From: Alloyangia pacifica
GTDB lineage: Bacteria; Pseudomonadota; Alphaproteobacteria; Rhodobacterales; Rhodobacteraceae
Direction: 5' to 3'
Length of the DNA stretch: 64,000 nucleotides
Assembly (NCBI RefSeq): GCF_020524285.1
Contig: NZ_JAIVKX010000017.1
Coordinates: forward strand, 124,001-188,000
Shown: one piece after another, positions 55,229 to 63,848 of the stretch
Layout of the letters: each line of letters opens with the position of its first letter
Numbering within the stretch: the first letter of the stretch is position 1
The notes under the pieces: generated by a model
The model's input: the letters and a program-made list of their open reading frames with translations, nothing else
What the model was told of the DNA's origin: nothing
Database searches by the model: none
Translations under genes and position numbers: made by a program

Positions 55229-56551
55229 ATGACATATCGCAATAGAGCATTCAGGAGGGCGGCCAGCTTCATGGCCGGTGTCGCGCTCGGCGCCTGGCTG
55301 GGCGCGCCAACGTCGAGCGACGGATATGGCCTGATGTTTGTAAGCGCGGCCTATGCACAGGAGACGGACGCGTCGCCAACCATGGTGCGCGACCGCGAGC
55401 GCGACACCTACTACCCAAATACCGAAGATCTCGCCGAGGACGAGATGCGCGTCGTCGCCTGCGGTACGGGCATGCCGACCACCCGCGCGGCTCAGGCCGC
55501 AGCATGCTTCCTTGTCGAGCTCGGGAATGGAGACAAGTTTCTTTTCGACATCGGGTCTGGCTCGGCGGAACGGCTCTCGTCGTTACAGATTCCCTACAAT
55601 TACCTCGACAAAATCTTCGTAGGGCACCTGCATACAGACCATTTCGGCGCTCTGCATGACCTGTTCATTGGCGGCGCACTGATGGGCCGCAATGTTCCGC
55701 TCCGGGTCTGGGGTCCGAGTGGCGCGACGCCCGAACTCGGCACCGCCTATGCCCTGAAAGGCATGATGCAAATGCTCACATGGGATATGGCGGGACGCGC
55801 CGGCAACGTCGATTTCCGCGGCTACAAGCTCGATGTGACCGAGTTCGACTACAAACTCGAGAACGAGGTGATCTACGAACAAAACGGCGTGAAAATCCGG
55901 ACCTTTCCCGCAATCCATGCAATTGACGGGGCCGTAAGCTATGCGCTGGAATGGAACGATCTGAAATTTGTCTTCAGCTCGGACACCTATCCCAACAAAT
56001 GGTTCGTGGAGTACGCGAAGAATGCGGATCTCGCGATCCATGAGTGCTTTATTGCGGTCCCTGATCTTGTCTCGAAGATGCGCTTCACTCCGGAATCCGC
56101 GCTACTTGTCGGAACGCAGGTGCATACCGCGCCCGAAGCGTTCGGAAAGGTTATGAGCGAGATCAGGCCCAGGCTCGCCGTCGCATACCACTTCTTCAAT
56201 GATTTCGACACGGGCACAGCGGTCTACGAGCGCATCCGGAAGACCTATGACGGCCCCCTCAGCCTGGCGAATGACTTCATGGTCTGGAACGTCACTAAGG
56301 ATGACATTCGGATTCGGATGGCGGTCACCGAAGAGGCGACATGGGCACCCCCGCTCGGCGCTCCCGCCCAGGCGCCCTCTCTCGACGACAGAGCAGCTTT
56401 CGCCGGCGAGGCGGGGATCGACATCGCGGACATCGGGTTCTCCGACTTCACAAAGAGCGGGTACTGGAATGTCGATGATGCGCTGCGCCCAATCTTCGAG
56501 GAAGCGTCAAAAGCGCTGGGGCGGGAGTTCCCCTATCCGGGCGACGAGTGA
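55229..56551 (+). CDS. Exported metallo-beta-lactamase-fold hydrolase (GntH-like)
   Basis: A 440-residue exported protein with an N-terminal hydrophobic segment (RRAASFMAGVALGAWLG) ending near AYAQ at residue 44. The metallo-beta-lactamase motif HLHTDHFG is at residues 133-140, with further ligands in FPAIHAIDG, FVFSSDT and AYHFFND. It resembles proteins annotated as guanitoxin-biosynthesis MBL-fold hydrolase GntH, but this label is broad and no other guanitoxin genes are present. ATG 55229 has GGGAGG upstream. Probably the first gene of a three-gene operon with the unknown protein and HupE/UreJ protein. It is divergent from the regulator. Confidence 0.85.
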   Translation: MTYRNRAFRRAASFMAGVALGAWLGAPTSSDGYGLMFVSAAYAQETDASPTMVRDRERDTYYPNTEDLAEDEMRVVACGTGMPTTRAAQAAACFLVELGNGDKFLFDIGSGSAERLSSLQIPYNYLDKIFVGHLHTDHFGALHDLFIGGALMGRNVPLRVWGPSGATPELGTAYALKGMMQMLTWDMAGRAGNVDFRGYKLDVTEFDYKLENEVIYEQNGVKIRTFPAIHAIDGAVSYALEWNDLKFVFSSDTYPNKWFVEYAKNADLAIHECFIAVPDLVSKMRFTPESALLVGTQVHTAPEAFGKVMSEIRPRLAVAYHFFNDFDTGTAVYERIRKTYDGPLSLANDFMVWNVTKDDIRIRMAVTEEATWAPPLGAPAQAPSLDDRAAFAGEAGIDIADIGFSDFTKSGYWNVDDALRPIFEEASKALGREFPYPGDE

Positions 56552-56618
56552 TCCTCTTGCTCAGCGCCCCCGCGCCAAAGTGCGCGGGGGCACCATCCGA
56601 GAACCCGGGAGCCCGATC

Positions 56619-58328
56619 ATGTCCGTCCTGCTTCGCTTGCTTTCACTTGCTGCCCTTCTTGCGTGCCCCTCCCCAGGCCGAGCCGACCTTGTCTCGCCCT
56701 ATGGCGGTGAAACCGCACCGAACTTTGTCGAGATCTCGGTGCTCTCCGACCGCGTTCGCATCGCACTCGAGATCGACCCGGCGGACTATCCGTTATTCGT
56801 CTCCACCGACGGCCCTGCTCTGTCGCTTGCCGCGCGGACGGGAGGAACGCTCGTGATTGAGGCGGACCGAACCCGCCTCGTGCCTACTTCCCGCAAGGTG
56901 GAGCTTCGCCCGCGCGCGCCCCGCGTCTCTGCCGCCACCACGATTTACCCCGCGCGCCCCAAGAGCGCGCAGGTGATCTACGCCGAACTGGAATTTCCAT
57001 TTGCGGGCCAACCGCGGAGTTTCACTTTCAAACCACCGCTTGACGCTGACGGCATGCCCACTGCTTCGCTCGGTGTCCTCATTGAGCACCTCGGAGTGCC
57101 GGTGACGGACTATCGCTACCTTTCGCGGGCGGAAACTCTGGTGCCCGACTGGACCGATCCCTGGTTCAGCGTCTTCGAAAACCCGAACCTGACGCGCCAC
57201 CACCGTTCACCGCTGATGTCCTTCATCTCGGTCGAGCCTCGCGAGGTGCGCAACGAGATCATCTTGCGCTTGCACGATCTTGAGGGCTGGATTGACCTCG
57301 GACTCGACAGTGCAGACACCGTTGGGGCGGCGCAGCTTGCGATAATTGAACCCGCGGTCGCTGAGTTCCTGCGCGACCGCAACCCTATGGTGATAGACGG
57401 TGAAGAGCTGCGTCCGGCCGAGATCAGGCTCTCGCAGGTGAAGATCGGGGCTGAGGGGCTACGTCTGCTCGACGACGACGAGACTTCCGATCGTGCGACG
57501 TCTCTGTTGGGGGTGATCCTGTCTTACCCGCGAGAGGCGCTCGCGCGAGAGGTGGAGATGACATGGGATCTCTTTCCCACAGGTTCGGACGTTGTTCCTG
57601 TGACCTTGACCGACCCGGCTGGTGGCGTTCCTGTGGTAGCCCGTCCCGACGATCCTGTGGTGCGATGGATCAACCACCTGACAAACTGGGTGGAACCTCA
57701 AGCCTCGCCCGTGAGCCTTTCCACCGCGCGCGTAATATCGCTTCCGCTGCTGGCACTCCTGCTCGTGGCGACGGCTGTCATCGCCGCGTTGCGCGGCTAC
57801 AGAAATCGTGGAAAGCGCAGGTATGTCGGGCTCTCTGTCGCGGCGCTTGCCCTCATTGCTGCGGTCGCTTCGGTTCCGGTCACAACACAGGTCAGCCTGC
57901 CTGGGCAGCCTGCGCCCGACGCGGAGATGGCACGGCAGCTCCTGTCCAGGTTCCTGGAAAACGTCGGCACAGCGATGCTCGAAACGCGCCCCGAGACTTT
58001 CGCGGCGGCCCTGTCACCCTTCGTCGCCTCAGATCGTGTGAGTGACGTTGCGACCGAGCTAAGGAGGGGGCTGTCGGTCACTTTGCCGTCCGGAGCGCTG
58101 GCACGTGTCGACGAGATCAATGAGCTTCAGGTCGAACAAATATCCCCGGATCGCAGCGGGTCCGGTAGCCAGATTCTCGCGACTTGGACGGCTGCGTTGA
58201 GCGGGGGCCACTGGGGCCACATGCACCGGCGTCTCGTGACCTATCGCGCACTCGTCGACCTATCGCGCAAAGATAACCGGTGGTTTCTGAGCGATCTGAC
58301 CATTCTAAGCGCCCAATCCAAAGCGTGA
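56619..58328 (+). CDS. Exported, membrane-anchored protein of unknown function
   Basis: A 569-residue protein with a signal peptide (SVLLRLLSLAALLACPSPGRA) and two membrane helices near residues 370-420 (VISLPLLALLLVATAVIAAL and VGLSVAALALIAAVASV). Between them and the N-terminus lies a large beta-rich periplasmic domain, and the C-terminal part (LEVDEINELQVEQIS-like, SGGHWGHMHRR) also faces outward. I recognise no named family. It follows the MBL gene by 67 bases and precedes the HupE/UreJ gene by 7 bases, so it belongs to their operon and may work with the HupE-like protein as a membrane unit. Confidence 0.6.
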   Translation: MSVLLRLLSLAALLACPSPGRADLVSPYGGETAPNFVEISVLSDRVRIALEIDPADYPLFVSTDGPALSLAARTGGTLVIEADRTRLVPTSRKVELRPRAPRVSAATTIYPARPKSAQVIYAELEFPFAGQPRSFTFKPPLDADGMPTASLGVLIEHLGVPVTDYRYLSRAETLVPDWTDPWFSVFENPNLTRHHRSPLMSFISVEPREVRNEIILRLHDLEGWIDLGLDSADTVGAAQLAIIEPAVAEFLRDRNPMVIDGEELRPAEIRLSQVKIGAEGLRLLDDDETSDRATSLLGVILSYPREALAREVEMTWDLFPTGSDVVPVTLTDPAGGVPVVARPDDPVVRWINHLTNWVEPQASPVSLSTARVISLPLLALLLVATAVIAALRGYRNRGKRRYVGLSVAALALIAAVASVPVTTQVSLPGQPAPDAEMARQLLSRFLENVGTAMLETRPETFAAALSPFVASDRVSDVATELRRGLSVTLPSGALARVDEINELQVEQISPDRSGSGSQILATWTAALSGGHWGHMHRRLVTYRALVDLSRKDNRWFLSDLTILSAQSKA

Positions 58329-58335
58329 GGACATC

Positions 58336-59607
58336 ATGAAGCGTCTGTTCATCCTTTTGCTCGCCTTGCTGCCCTTCGCCCTAAGCAGCGCGGCCTGGGC
58401 GCATTTCAAACTCAACCTAAACGTGCGCATCTTTCACATACTGCATACCGAAGACGGGCTTGAGGTGTACTTCCGCACACCGATGTCCTTCCTCGTGGCC
58501 GACAAGCTCGGCCCGCTCGGGACAGACGGGCTGCCGGCGCCGGCCCCCTTCACGACGAACCGACTTGAGGATCGAAAGCTGATGCATCTGATAGATTGGG
58601 CGAGCCTGCGTACAGACCCGCTCGGACTCGGCAGGATCGCTGCGCAGGAGCTGCGGCTCGAGAGCGACGCCGGACTGTTGGCTGGCGAGATCGTTGCAGT
58701 GCAGGTTCACAGCGTCGGACGCGAACCGGGGTTTGCAACCCGAGAAGAGGCCTTCGGGGCGTTGCAGACTGGCGGGGCGGTGCCGGGAGGGCCGGAGGAG
58801 ACCTACGTCGGGGACGCATTGGTCGATGTTCACTTACGATATGCCGGCACCACCGCGCTCGCGAGTTACCGGCTTTCGGTGCTGTCCGATCCCGGATTGC
58901 CCAGACAGGAGGAGACGGCGAATCTCGTTCTGGACTATCGTGGCGAGACCACTCGAACATTCCGTGCCACTGGTCTCATGGCCGAGCCAATCTCGGTTTC
59001 GGGCTCAACTATCGCGGCGGCGTCCACTTTCATCGGCTCAGGGGTTTTACACATCCTCGAAGGCACCGATCATGTTCTCTTCGTGATCTGCATGGTGATA
59101 GGGGCGCAGACCCTCGGAGCTCTGCTGGCGCGGGTTTCCGGTTTCACCGTTGGACACACCGTCACTCTATCCATGGGCTTTTTCGGAATTGCCCCGTCTG
59201 CGCCATGGTTCATTCCCGCGGTCGAAACCGCTATCGCGCTGAGCATCATCTGGGCGGCTGCCGATGCCATTCTGCAGCGCCCGGGGCGGTCTCGAAGCAA
59301 CCGCGCCGCGGTGTTCATAACCGCGATGATAGGATTGCTGCACGGCTTCGGCTTTTCGTTCATGTTGCGAGCGATGCTGCGTGCGGACGCGGACGATGTC
59401 TGGCAAAGTTTGCTCGCCTTCAACATCGGCGTCGAGGCCGGACAAGTTGCGATCGTGGCGCTGACATGGCCGCTGGTTGTTCTACTCCGCAAGATGCCTG
59501 AGCGCGTTTGGATCGGGGCCCGCGGCGCAGTGGCCATTTCCGTATCCATCGCCGCTGCGCTCTGGTTTCTTGAAAGGGCCACGTCCATCATAGGGGCCGG
59601 GATCTAA
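58336..59607 (+). CDS. HupE/UreJ family membrane protein
   Basis: A 423-residue protein with a signal peptide (RLFILLLALLPFALSSAAWA), a periplasmic domain of about 200 residues and a C-terminal membrane part with six helices. The HupE/UreJ motif is GSGVLHILEGTDHVLFVICMV near residues 235-255, with more histidines in FTVGHTVTLSMGFF and LLHGFGFSF. Family members are proposed nickel or cobalt permeases. The large periplasmic extension is typical of a separate subset with no urease or hydrogenase next door. Here it shares an operon with an MBL-fold metal hydrolase, so metal supply to that enzyme is possible but unproven. Confidence 0.82.
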   Translation: MKRLFILLLALLPFALSSAAWAHFKLNLNVRIFHILHTEDGLEVYFRTPMSFLVADKLGPLGTDGLPAPAPFTTNRLEDRKLMHLIDWASLRTDPLGLGRIAAQELRLESDAGLLAGEIVAVQVHSVGREPGFATREEAFGALQTGGAVPGGPEETYVGDALVDVHLRYAGTTALASYRLSVLSDPGLPRQEETANLVLDYRGETTRTFRATGLMAEPISVSGSTIAAASTFIGSGVLHILEGTDHVLFVICMVIGAQTLGALLARVSGFTVGHTVTLSMGFFGIAPSAPWFIPAVETAIALSIIWAAADAILQRPGRSRSNRAAVFITAMIGLLHGFGFSFMLRAMLRADADDVWQSLLAFNIGVEAGQVAIVALTWPLVVLLRKMPERVWIGARGAVAISVSIAAALWFLERATSIIGAGI

Positions 59608-60045
59608 GGCAGTCGATAAGGAGAACGAGAGGAAGAAAGTGGACATCGCCTGCGTCCAGAATTCCGCAGAGCTTTTCCGTGAAAGCTCGACGGGATGTTC
59701 TTGCGCATTGCCAAACAGACCTTTGACACGTTGCGGTCTGTACTACTCATTTTGGCAGACTCGGCAAAATTGATGTGCGCAGGCGAATATTGGAAAGGCC
59801 TCTGCGAGGCCCAGCCTTCGGGAGCAAGAGCCTCTCGGCAGTGCAGCAATACCCATTTCGCAGACCGGAAGGAGAGGGCCCGATTGCGGTCATGCGGCGA
59901 TGCAAAACAAACTTCGATTTTGGTCCGCTCTGAATGTCCGCTTCCCGCGTTGCCGAGGGAACGGATTGTCACCGCGGCGAAGGTACGTAACCCTCCCTCC
60001 CTTTCTCCCTCGTGACTTCGCGGGCGCAGCGTGAATCGAGCACAT

Positions 60046-60350
60046 GCAGCGAACGTCCGAAAGGTCCGCACAGCGTAACGTAGCCGTAGAAAAATGCTGC
60101 GCGAGGCATGAATGACTGTTTCCGTGAAGCTGCGCCGCAGCGAGGTCGTCCAGCCCCAAGGTCGGGTTAGGGCCGGGCGCGCCTATGACGTGAGGCGCCC
60201 CGGCTCGACCGGGCACGTCCGCTTCCTGCGCATTGCTGCCGCTGCTCGCAACCAACGCTGCATGCGCAGCGAACGTCAGAAAGGTCCCGCACTGCCGACC
60301 TCGGACCGTTCAAAATGCTGCGGCCTGCTTGAATGGCCGCTTCGGTGAAA
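60046..60350 (+). repeat. Tandem pair of diverged repeat units
   Basis: GCAGCGAACGTCCGAAAGGT at 60046 and GCAGCGAACGTCAGAAAGGT at 60266 are followed by matching blocks (AAAATGCTGCG, then CTTCGGTGAA or TTCCGTGAAGC). The offset is exactly 220 bases. They belong to the same wider family as copies A-D. Confidence 0.6.
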
Positions 60351-60378
60351 CGGCGGAGCGGCCCGGCGACGACTGATC

Positions 60379-60450
60379 TGGGCCGAGAGGAACGCGCGCT
60401 CCTGCCCGCCATGTGTACGGCACGCTGCACCGCCGCAAGCCCACTCGGCG
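60379..60450 (+). repeat. Dispersed repeat, copy C
   Basis: GGGCCGAGAGGAACGCGCGC ... CCCGCCATGTGTACGGCACG CTGCACCGCCGCAAGCCC. A left module GAATGGCCGCTTCGGTGAA stands at 60331-60349, about 92 bases before the core's CGCTGCA, as in B and D. Confidence 0.7.
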
Positions 60451-60561
60451 CCCTTTCCAGTCGCTCCGACTACTTATCTTGTGCCGGATGCAGAATTTTT
60501 GGATGCATCGGAATTGGCCCTAGATCCACATCACCCGATGAAACGCGAAGGAGGCGCCTGC

Positions 60562-61674
60562 ATGGCCACCACCGGAAAACAGCTATTCACCACGCTCGAG
60601 GCCGACGGCACACTGACCGTCGCGCTTGAAGACGTTTCATTTGCCGACCCCACCCACAATCAGGTGCTGGTGCGGATGGAAGCCGCGCCGATCAATCCCT
60701 CGGACCTTGCCATTCTCGTCGGCGGCGCCGACATGGAGAACGCGGAGTATATGCCGGGCAAGTTCGCGGCCCGAATGCCCGAGGCGGCAAATGCCGCGTC
60801 GAAGGCGCGTCACGGTTTGAAATTGCCCGCTGGTAACGAAGGCGCAGGCACGGTCATCGCCGCTGGCGACAGTGATGCTGCGCAGGCGCTGGTGGGGCAG
60901 CGCGTCTCCTGCGTCCCGGGCAACGCCTACAGCCAGTATTGCCTCTCCGACGCGGACATGTGCCTCCCGCTGGGCGAGCATTCCGTCGAAGAAGGCGCCA
61001 GCGCCTTCGTCAATCCGATGACCGCCCTCGGCTTTGTGGAGACTGCCAGGGCCGACGGACAGAACGCCATCCTGCACACTGTCGGGGCCTCGAACCTCGG
61101 CCAGATGCTGACGCGCATCTGCGCAGAGGATGGCATCGGGCTGGTGAACATCGTGCGAAAGAGCGATCAGGTGGATCTGCTGAAGGGGCTTGGCTCCGAG
61201 CATGTGGTCAACTCTTCCGAAGACGATTTTATGGACAAGCTGACCGACGCAATTCGTGAGACAGGCGCCTTCTACGGCTTCGATCCCGTGGGGGGCGGCA
61301 CGCTGGTCGATACCGCATTTCGGGCGATGGAGAGGGTCGCAAGGGAGCAGATGGCCGAGTATTCGCGCTATGGATCGAACCAGCCGAAACGCATGTTCAT
61401 CTACGGCCGCCTCGACACCAGCCCTACCATCCTGACACCCAGCTACGGGTTCGGATGGACCTTATCTGGCTGGCTTCTATTCCCATTCCTGCAGTCGATT
61501 GGGCAGGAGACCATGGGCCGGATGCGTCAGCGCGTACGTGACAACCTCACCAGCACCTTTGCCAGCAGCTACAAATCTCGCGTCACGTTGGAGGAAATGC
61601 TGACCAAGGACGCCGTGCTGGACTACCGCGCTATGCGCACGGGCGAGAAATACCTCGTCACGCCCTGGGCCTGA
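60562..61674 (+). CDS. Zinc-type alcohol dehydrogenase/quinone oxidoreductase family protein
   Basis: A 370-residue medium-chain dehydrogenase/reductase: catalytic-domain start (QVLVRMEAAPINPSDLAILVGG), GNEGAGTVIAAGD and NPMTALGFVE, with a nucleotide-binding region around HTVGASNLGQMLTRIC. The usual GxGxxG is altered to GASNLG and structural zinc cysteines are not seen, so it is more like the zinc-free quinone reductase branch. ATG 60562 follows AGGAGG. The neighbouring PfpI-like and LysR genes suggest a stress or electrophile response, as seen in similar groups. Substrate unknown. Confidence 0.82.
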   Translation: MATTGKQLFTTLEADGTLTVALEDVSFADPTHNQVLVRMEAAPINPSDLAILVGGADMENAEYMPGKFAARMPEAANAASKARHGLKLPAGNEGAGTVIAAGDSDAAQALVGQRVSCVPGNAYSQYCLSDADMCLPLGEHSVEEGASAFVNPMTALGFVETARADGQNAILHTVGASNLGQMLTRICAEDGIGLVNIVRKSDQVDLLKGLGSEHVVNSSEDDFMDKLTDAIRETGAFYGFDPVGGGTLVDTAFRAMERVAREQMAEYSRYGSNQPKRMFIYGRLDTSPTILTPSYGFGWTLSGWLLFPFLQSIGQETMGRMRQRVRDNLTSTFASSYKSRVTLEEMLTKDAVLDYRAMRTGEKYLVTPWA

Positions 61675-61723
61675 CCCGCAGGGCAGAGAGGCGCCGCCCG
61701 TCGCCGGGCAGCGCCACATAAGG

Positions 61724-62404
61724 TTACAGAAGCTCGAGGACTTTCTTCGCCGCCGCCTCCGACGAAGCCGGGTTCTGCCCGGTCACCAGCCGGCCATCGG
61801 CCACGGCATGAGGCTGCCAGTCGCCGACGCTCTCGAAGTCAGCCCCGAGTTCACGCAGCTTGGTTTCCAGCAGAAACGGCACCGTCTCCAACAGCCCCAC
61901 GGCCTCTTCCTCGCTGTCCGTGAAGGCCGTGACCCTGCGGCCCTTCACGATGGGATCGCCATTCGCATCCACGACCTTGGCAAAGGCCGCCGGACCATGA
62001 CAGACCGAGGCGACGACCTTGTCGCTATCCCATGCCTTGCCAATGACCTTGGCTGCAAGCGGGCTTTCCGCGAGGTCGAACATCGCGCCGTGGCCGCCCG
62101 GTATGTAGAGCGCGTCGTAGGTTGTGACGTCCTCGTCCTCGAGGCGGCCGGGGTTGGACAGAAGCGCCGTTGCCTCCGTATCTGCGCGGAACCTTGTGAC
62201 CGAGGCTGGGGCCTCCTCACCAGTCACGTCGGAATTCGGGTCAATGGGAACAGGTTTGCCGCCAAGCGTCACCAGCGTGACCTCGTGGCCCGCATCAAGG
62301 AAAGCGTAATACGGGCTCGCCAACTCTTCGTACCAAACGCCGGTGGGGTTGCCGGTATCGCCAAGGACATCGGCCGCAGTGGACAGGATCAGAATACGTG
62401 CCAT
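61724..62404 (-). CDS. DJ-1/PfpI-type protein, type 1 glutamine amidotransferase domain (Hsp31-like)
   Basis: A 226-residue protein, starting ARILILSTAADVLGDTGNPTGVWYEELASPYYAF. The nucleophile Cys is in VASVCHGPAAF near residue 136, with Glu in WYEELA near residue 26, the pattern of Hsp31-class glyoxalase/chaperones that detoxify methylglyoxal. The family call is firm; the exact activity is inferred. It is divergent from the LysR regulator with 133 bases between, so that regulator likely controls it. Confidence 0.88.
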   Translation of the reverse strand: MARILILSTAADVLGDTGNPTGVWYEELASPYYAFLDAGHEVTLVTLGGKPVPIDPNSDVTGEEAPASVTRFRADTEATALLSNPGRLEDEDVTTYDALYIPGGHGAMFDLAESPLAAKVIGKAWDSDKVVASVCHGPAAFAKVVDANGDPIVKGRRVTAFTDSEEEAVGLLETVPFLLETKLRELGADFESVGDWQPHAVADGRLVTGQNPASSEAAAKKVLELL

Positions 62405-62537
62405 TTTTCAGGTTTCCTTGCGTTGTCTCAGAACGTCCCGCGAGGGTCACTGCAGGAACGTGTCCGCAGTGATATGGGACGAATTTGCAAATCGAGAAAT
62501 TGATGCGCAGCATGTCAGATATCGGTAAGCTGGACAC

Positions 62538-63455
62538 ATGACCCCAGACATATCTCTTCTTCGCGTCTTCCACGCCGTGATGGAAGAACGCAATGTCACT
62601 GCTGCGGCGCGACGCCTCGGCCAGTCGCAAAGCACTGTCAGCGCGGCGCTTGCGCGGCTGCGCGGCGCCTTGGGGGATGAGCTTTTCCTGCGCGCCAGAT
62701 ATGGCGTCGAGCCGACCGAGAAAGCGTTGCAGATCGCGCCGGACGTCGCGGCCGGGCTGGACCGGCTCGAACGGGCGTTCCGTGCCGCCGAGCCTTTCGA
62801 CCCCGCTCAAAGCACGCGGCGCTTCCGGCTGTTGCTGGGTCCTTACGCGGAGGTCGTGCTCGCCCCGCTTCTGGCCGCCGCCTTCGCGCGTCACGCCCCC
62901 GAGGCCGAGCTCGAAATCGCCCCGATCGGCCCGGACCTGGATCCGCGCTCCCTTGCCGGGCAAAGCTTCGATCTCGCCATCGGACGGTTCTCCCCTCCAC
63001 CTGAGGACCTGGTCGTCTCGGAACTGTTCAATGACGGATTCCGCTGCATCGTAGCCCCCGAGGCTTTGGCAGACGGCGCGACCCTGGATCGCGACCTTTA
63101 TGAGCGGCTTCCGCATGTGGTGGTGGTGCCGCCCGGAAGATGGCGCACCGGATTGCACAAACTAACCGCCGACACGGGCCTGCGCCGCAACACCGCGGTG
63201 ATCGTCTCGCACTTCCTGACGGCAGCCCCGACAGTCGCCCGCGTCGGAGGCATCGCTACGGTCCCTGCGCGCATAGCGGCGATCATCGCCGAACCTTATG
63301 GTCTCCGAGACATGCCGGTCCCACTGAACCTTGGCACCTTCCCGACGCAGGTCGCTTGGCACCCACATAACCGGAGCGACGCACGCCACATCTGGCTGCG
63401 AGACCTTCTGAACAACATTGCATTCGGAGAAAAGGAGAGGGGCCGAGACACGTGA
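62538..63455 (+). CDS. LysR family transcriptional regulator
   Basis: A 305-residue regulator with an N-terminal winged helix (PDISLLRVFHAVMEERNVTAAARRLGQSQSTVSAALARLRG) and a C-terminal effector-binding domain. By the family rule, LysR proteins act on the divergent gene, here the DJ-1/PfpI protein, and perhaps on the dehydrogenase beyond it. The C-terminus (LGTFPTQVAWHPHNRSDARHIWLRDLL) is like that of the PNPB/NahR branch. The effector is unknown. Confidence 0.93.
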   Translation: MTPDISLLRVFHAVMEERNVTAAARRLGQSQSTVSAALARLRGALGDELFLRARYGVEPTEKALQIAPDVAAGLDRLERAFRAAEPFDPAQSTRRFRLLLGPYAEVVLAPLLAAAFARHAPEAELEIAPIGPDLDPRSLAGQSFDLAIGRFSPPPEDLVVSELFNDGFRCIVAPEALADGATLDRDLYERLPHVVVVPPGRWRTGLHKLTADTGLRRNTAVIVSHFLTAAPTVARVGGIATVPARIAAIIAEPYGLRDMPVPLNLGTFPTQVAWHPHNRSDARHIWLRDLLNNIAFGEKERGRDT

Positions 63456-63599
63456 CCACAAAGTCATTGGCAGTTCATTGCGCCTGCCTGCCGTCCCGGT
63501 CATGAGCAACGTCTGACCGCGTCGACTGCCTCGCCACCCGGGTAATCCCCAAGACCTGACTGTCATGGACTCCTGGCGCGGCCCGTAGTGTCGTGCGAC

Positions 63600-63848
63600 T
63601 CAGTGCAGCCGAGCGCGCACGAAATAGGCCAGCACGGACTCCTCTCCCAGCACCCGAAGCGCCTCTAGTCGGTGGAGACCTTCGATCAGCACGTAGCCGT
63701 CTCCGTCAGGCCGGAGCTGAATTGGGGTGGTCTGCCCGTCCTCCAAAATGCTCTCGGCGAGCTTGTGGACTTTGTCCTCGCAGAGCGTCTTTTTTCGCTT
63801 GAGCGGAACCCTAATGGCGCTGATCGCAACGGTGTGCTTTTCCAACAT
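63600..63848 (-). CDS. Small ParB N-terminal-domain-like protein
   Basis: An 82-residue protein, start taken at ATG 63848: LEKHTVAISAIRVPLKRKKTL, VHKLAESILEDGQTTPIQLR, then IEGLHRLEALRVLGEE. The GxHRxxA-like box is the ParB/Srx nuclease-fold signature, today linked to CTP binding in ParB. Lacking the helix-turn-helix and dimerisation parts, it resembles the free-standing ParB-like domains of plasmids and islands rather than a true partition protein. A longer start at 63923 (MTWTSL) is possible. Right of it, a frame still open at the window edge ends with ARDGEIAA and a stop at 63972; it may be the tail of another gene. Confidence 0.75.
   Translation of the reverse strand: MLEKHTVAISAIRVPLKRKKTLCEDKVHKLAESILEDGQTTPIQLRPDGDGYVLIEGLHRLEALRVLGEESVLAYFVRARLH

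Larger units (their letters stand above)
59608..60561. other. Gene-free region of about 950 bp made of dispersed repeats
   Basis: No convincing coding region is found on either strand. Two diverged copies of a longer repeat unit start at about 60046 and 60266, 220 bases apart, and core copy C lies at 60379-60450. Short open frames here have repeat-like composition. Confidence 0.6.
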
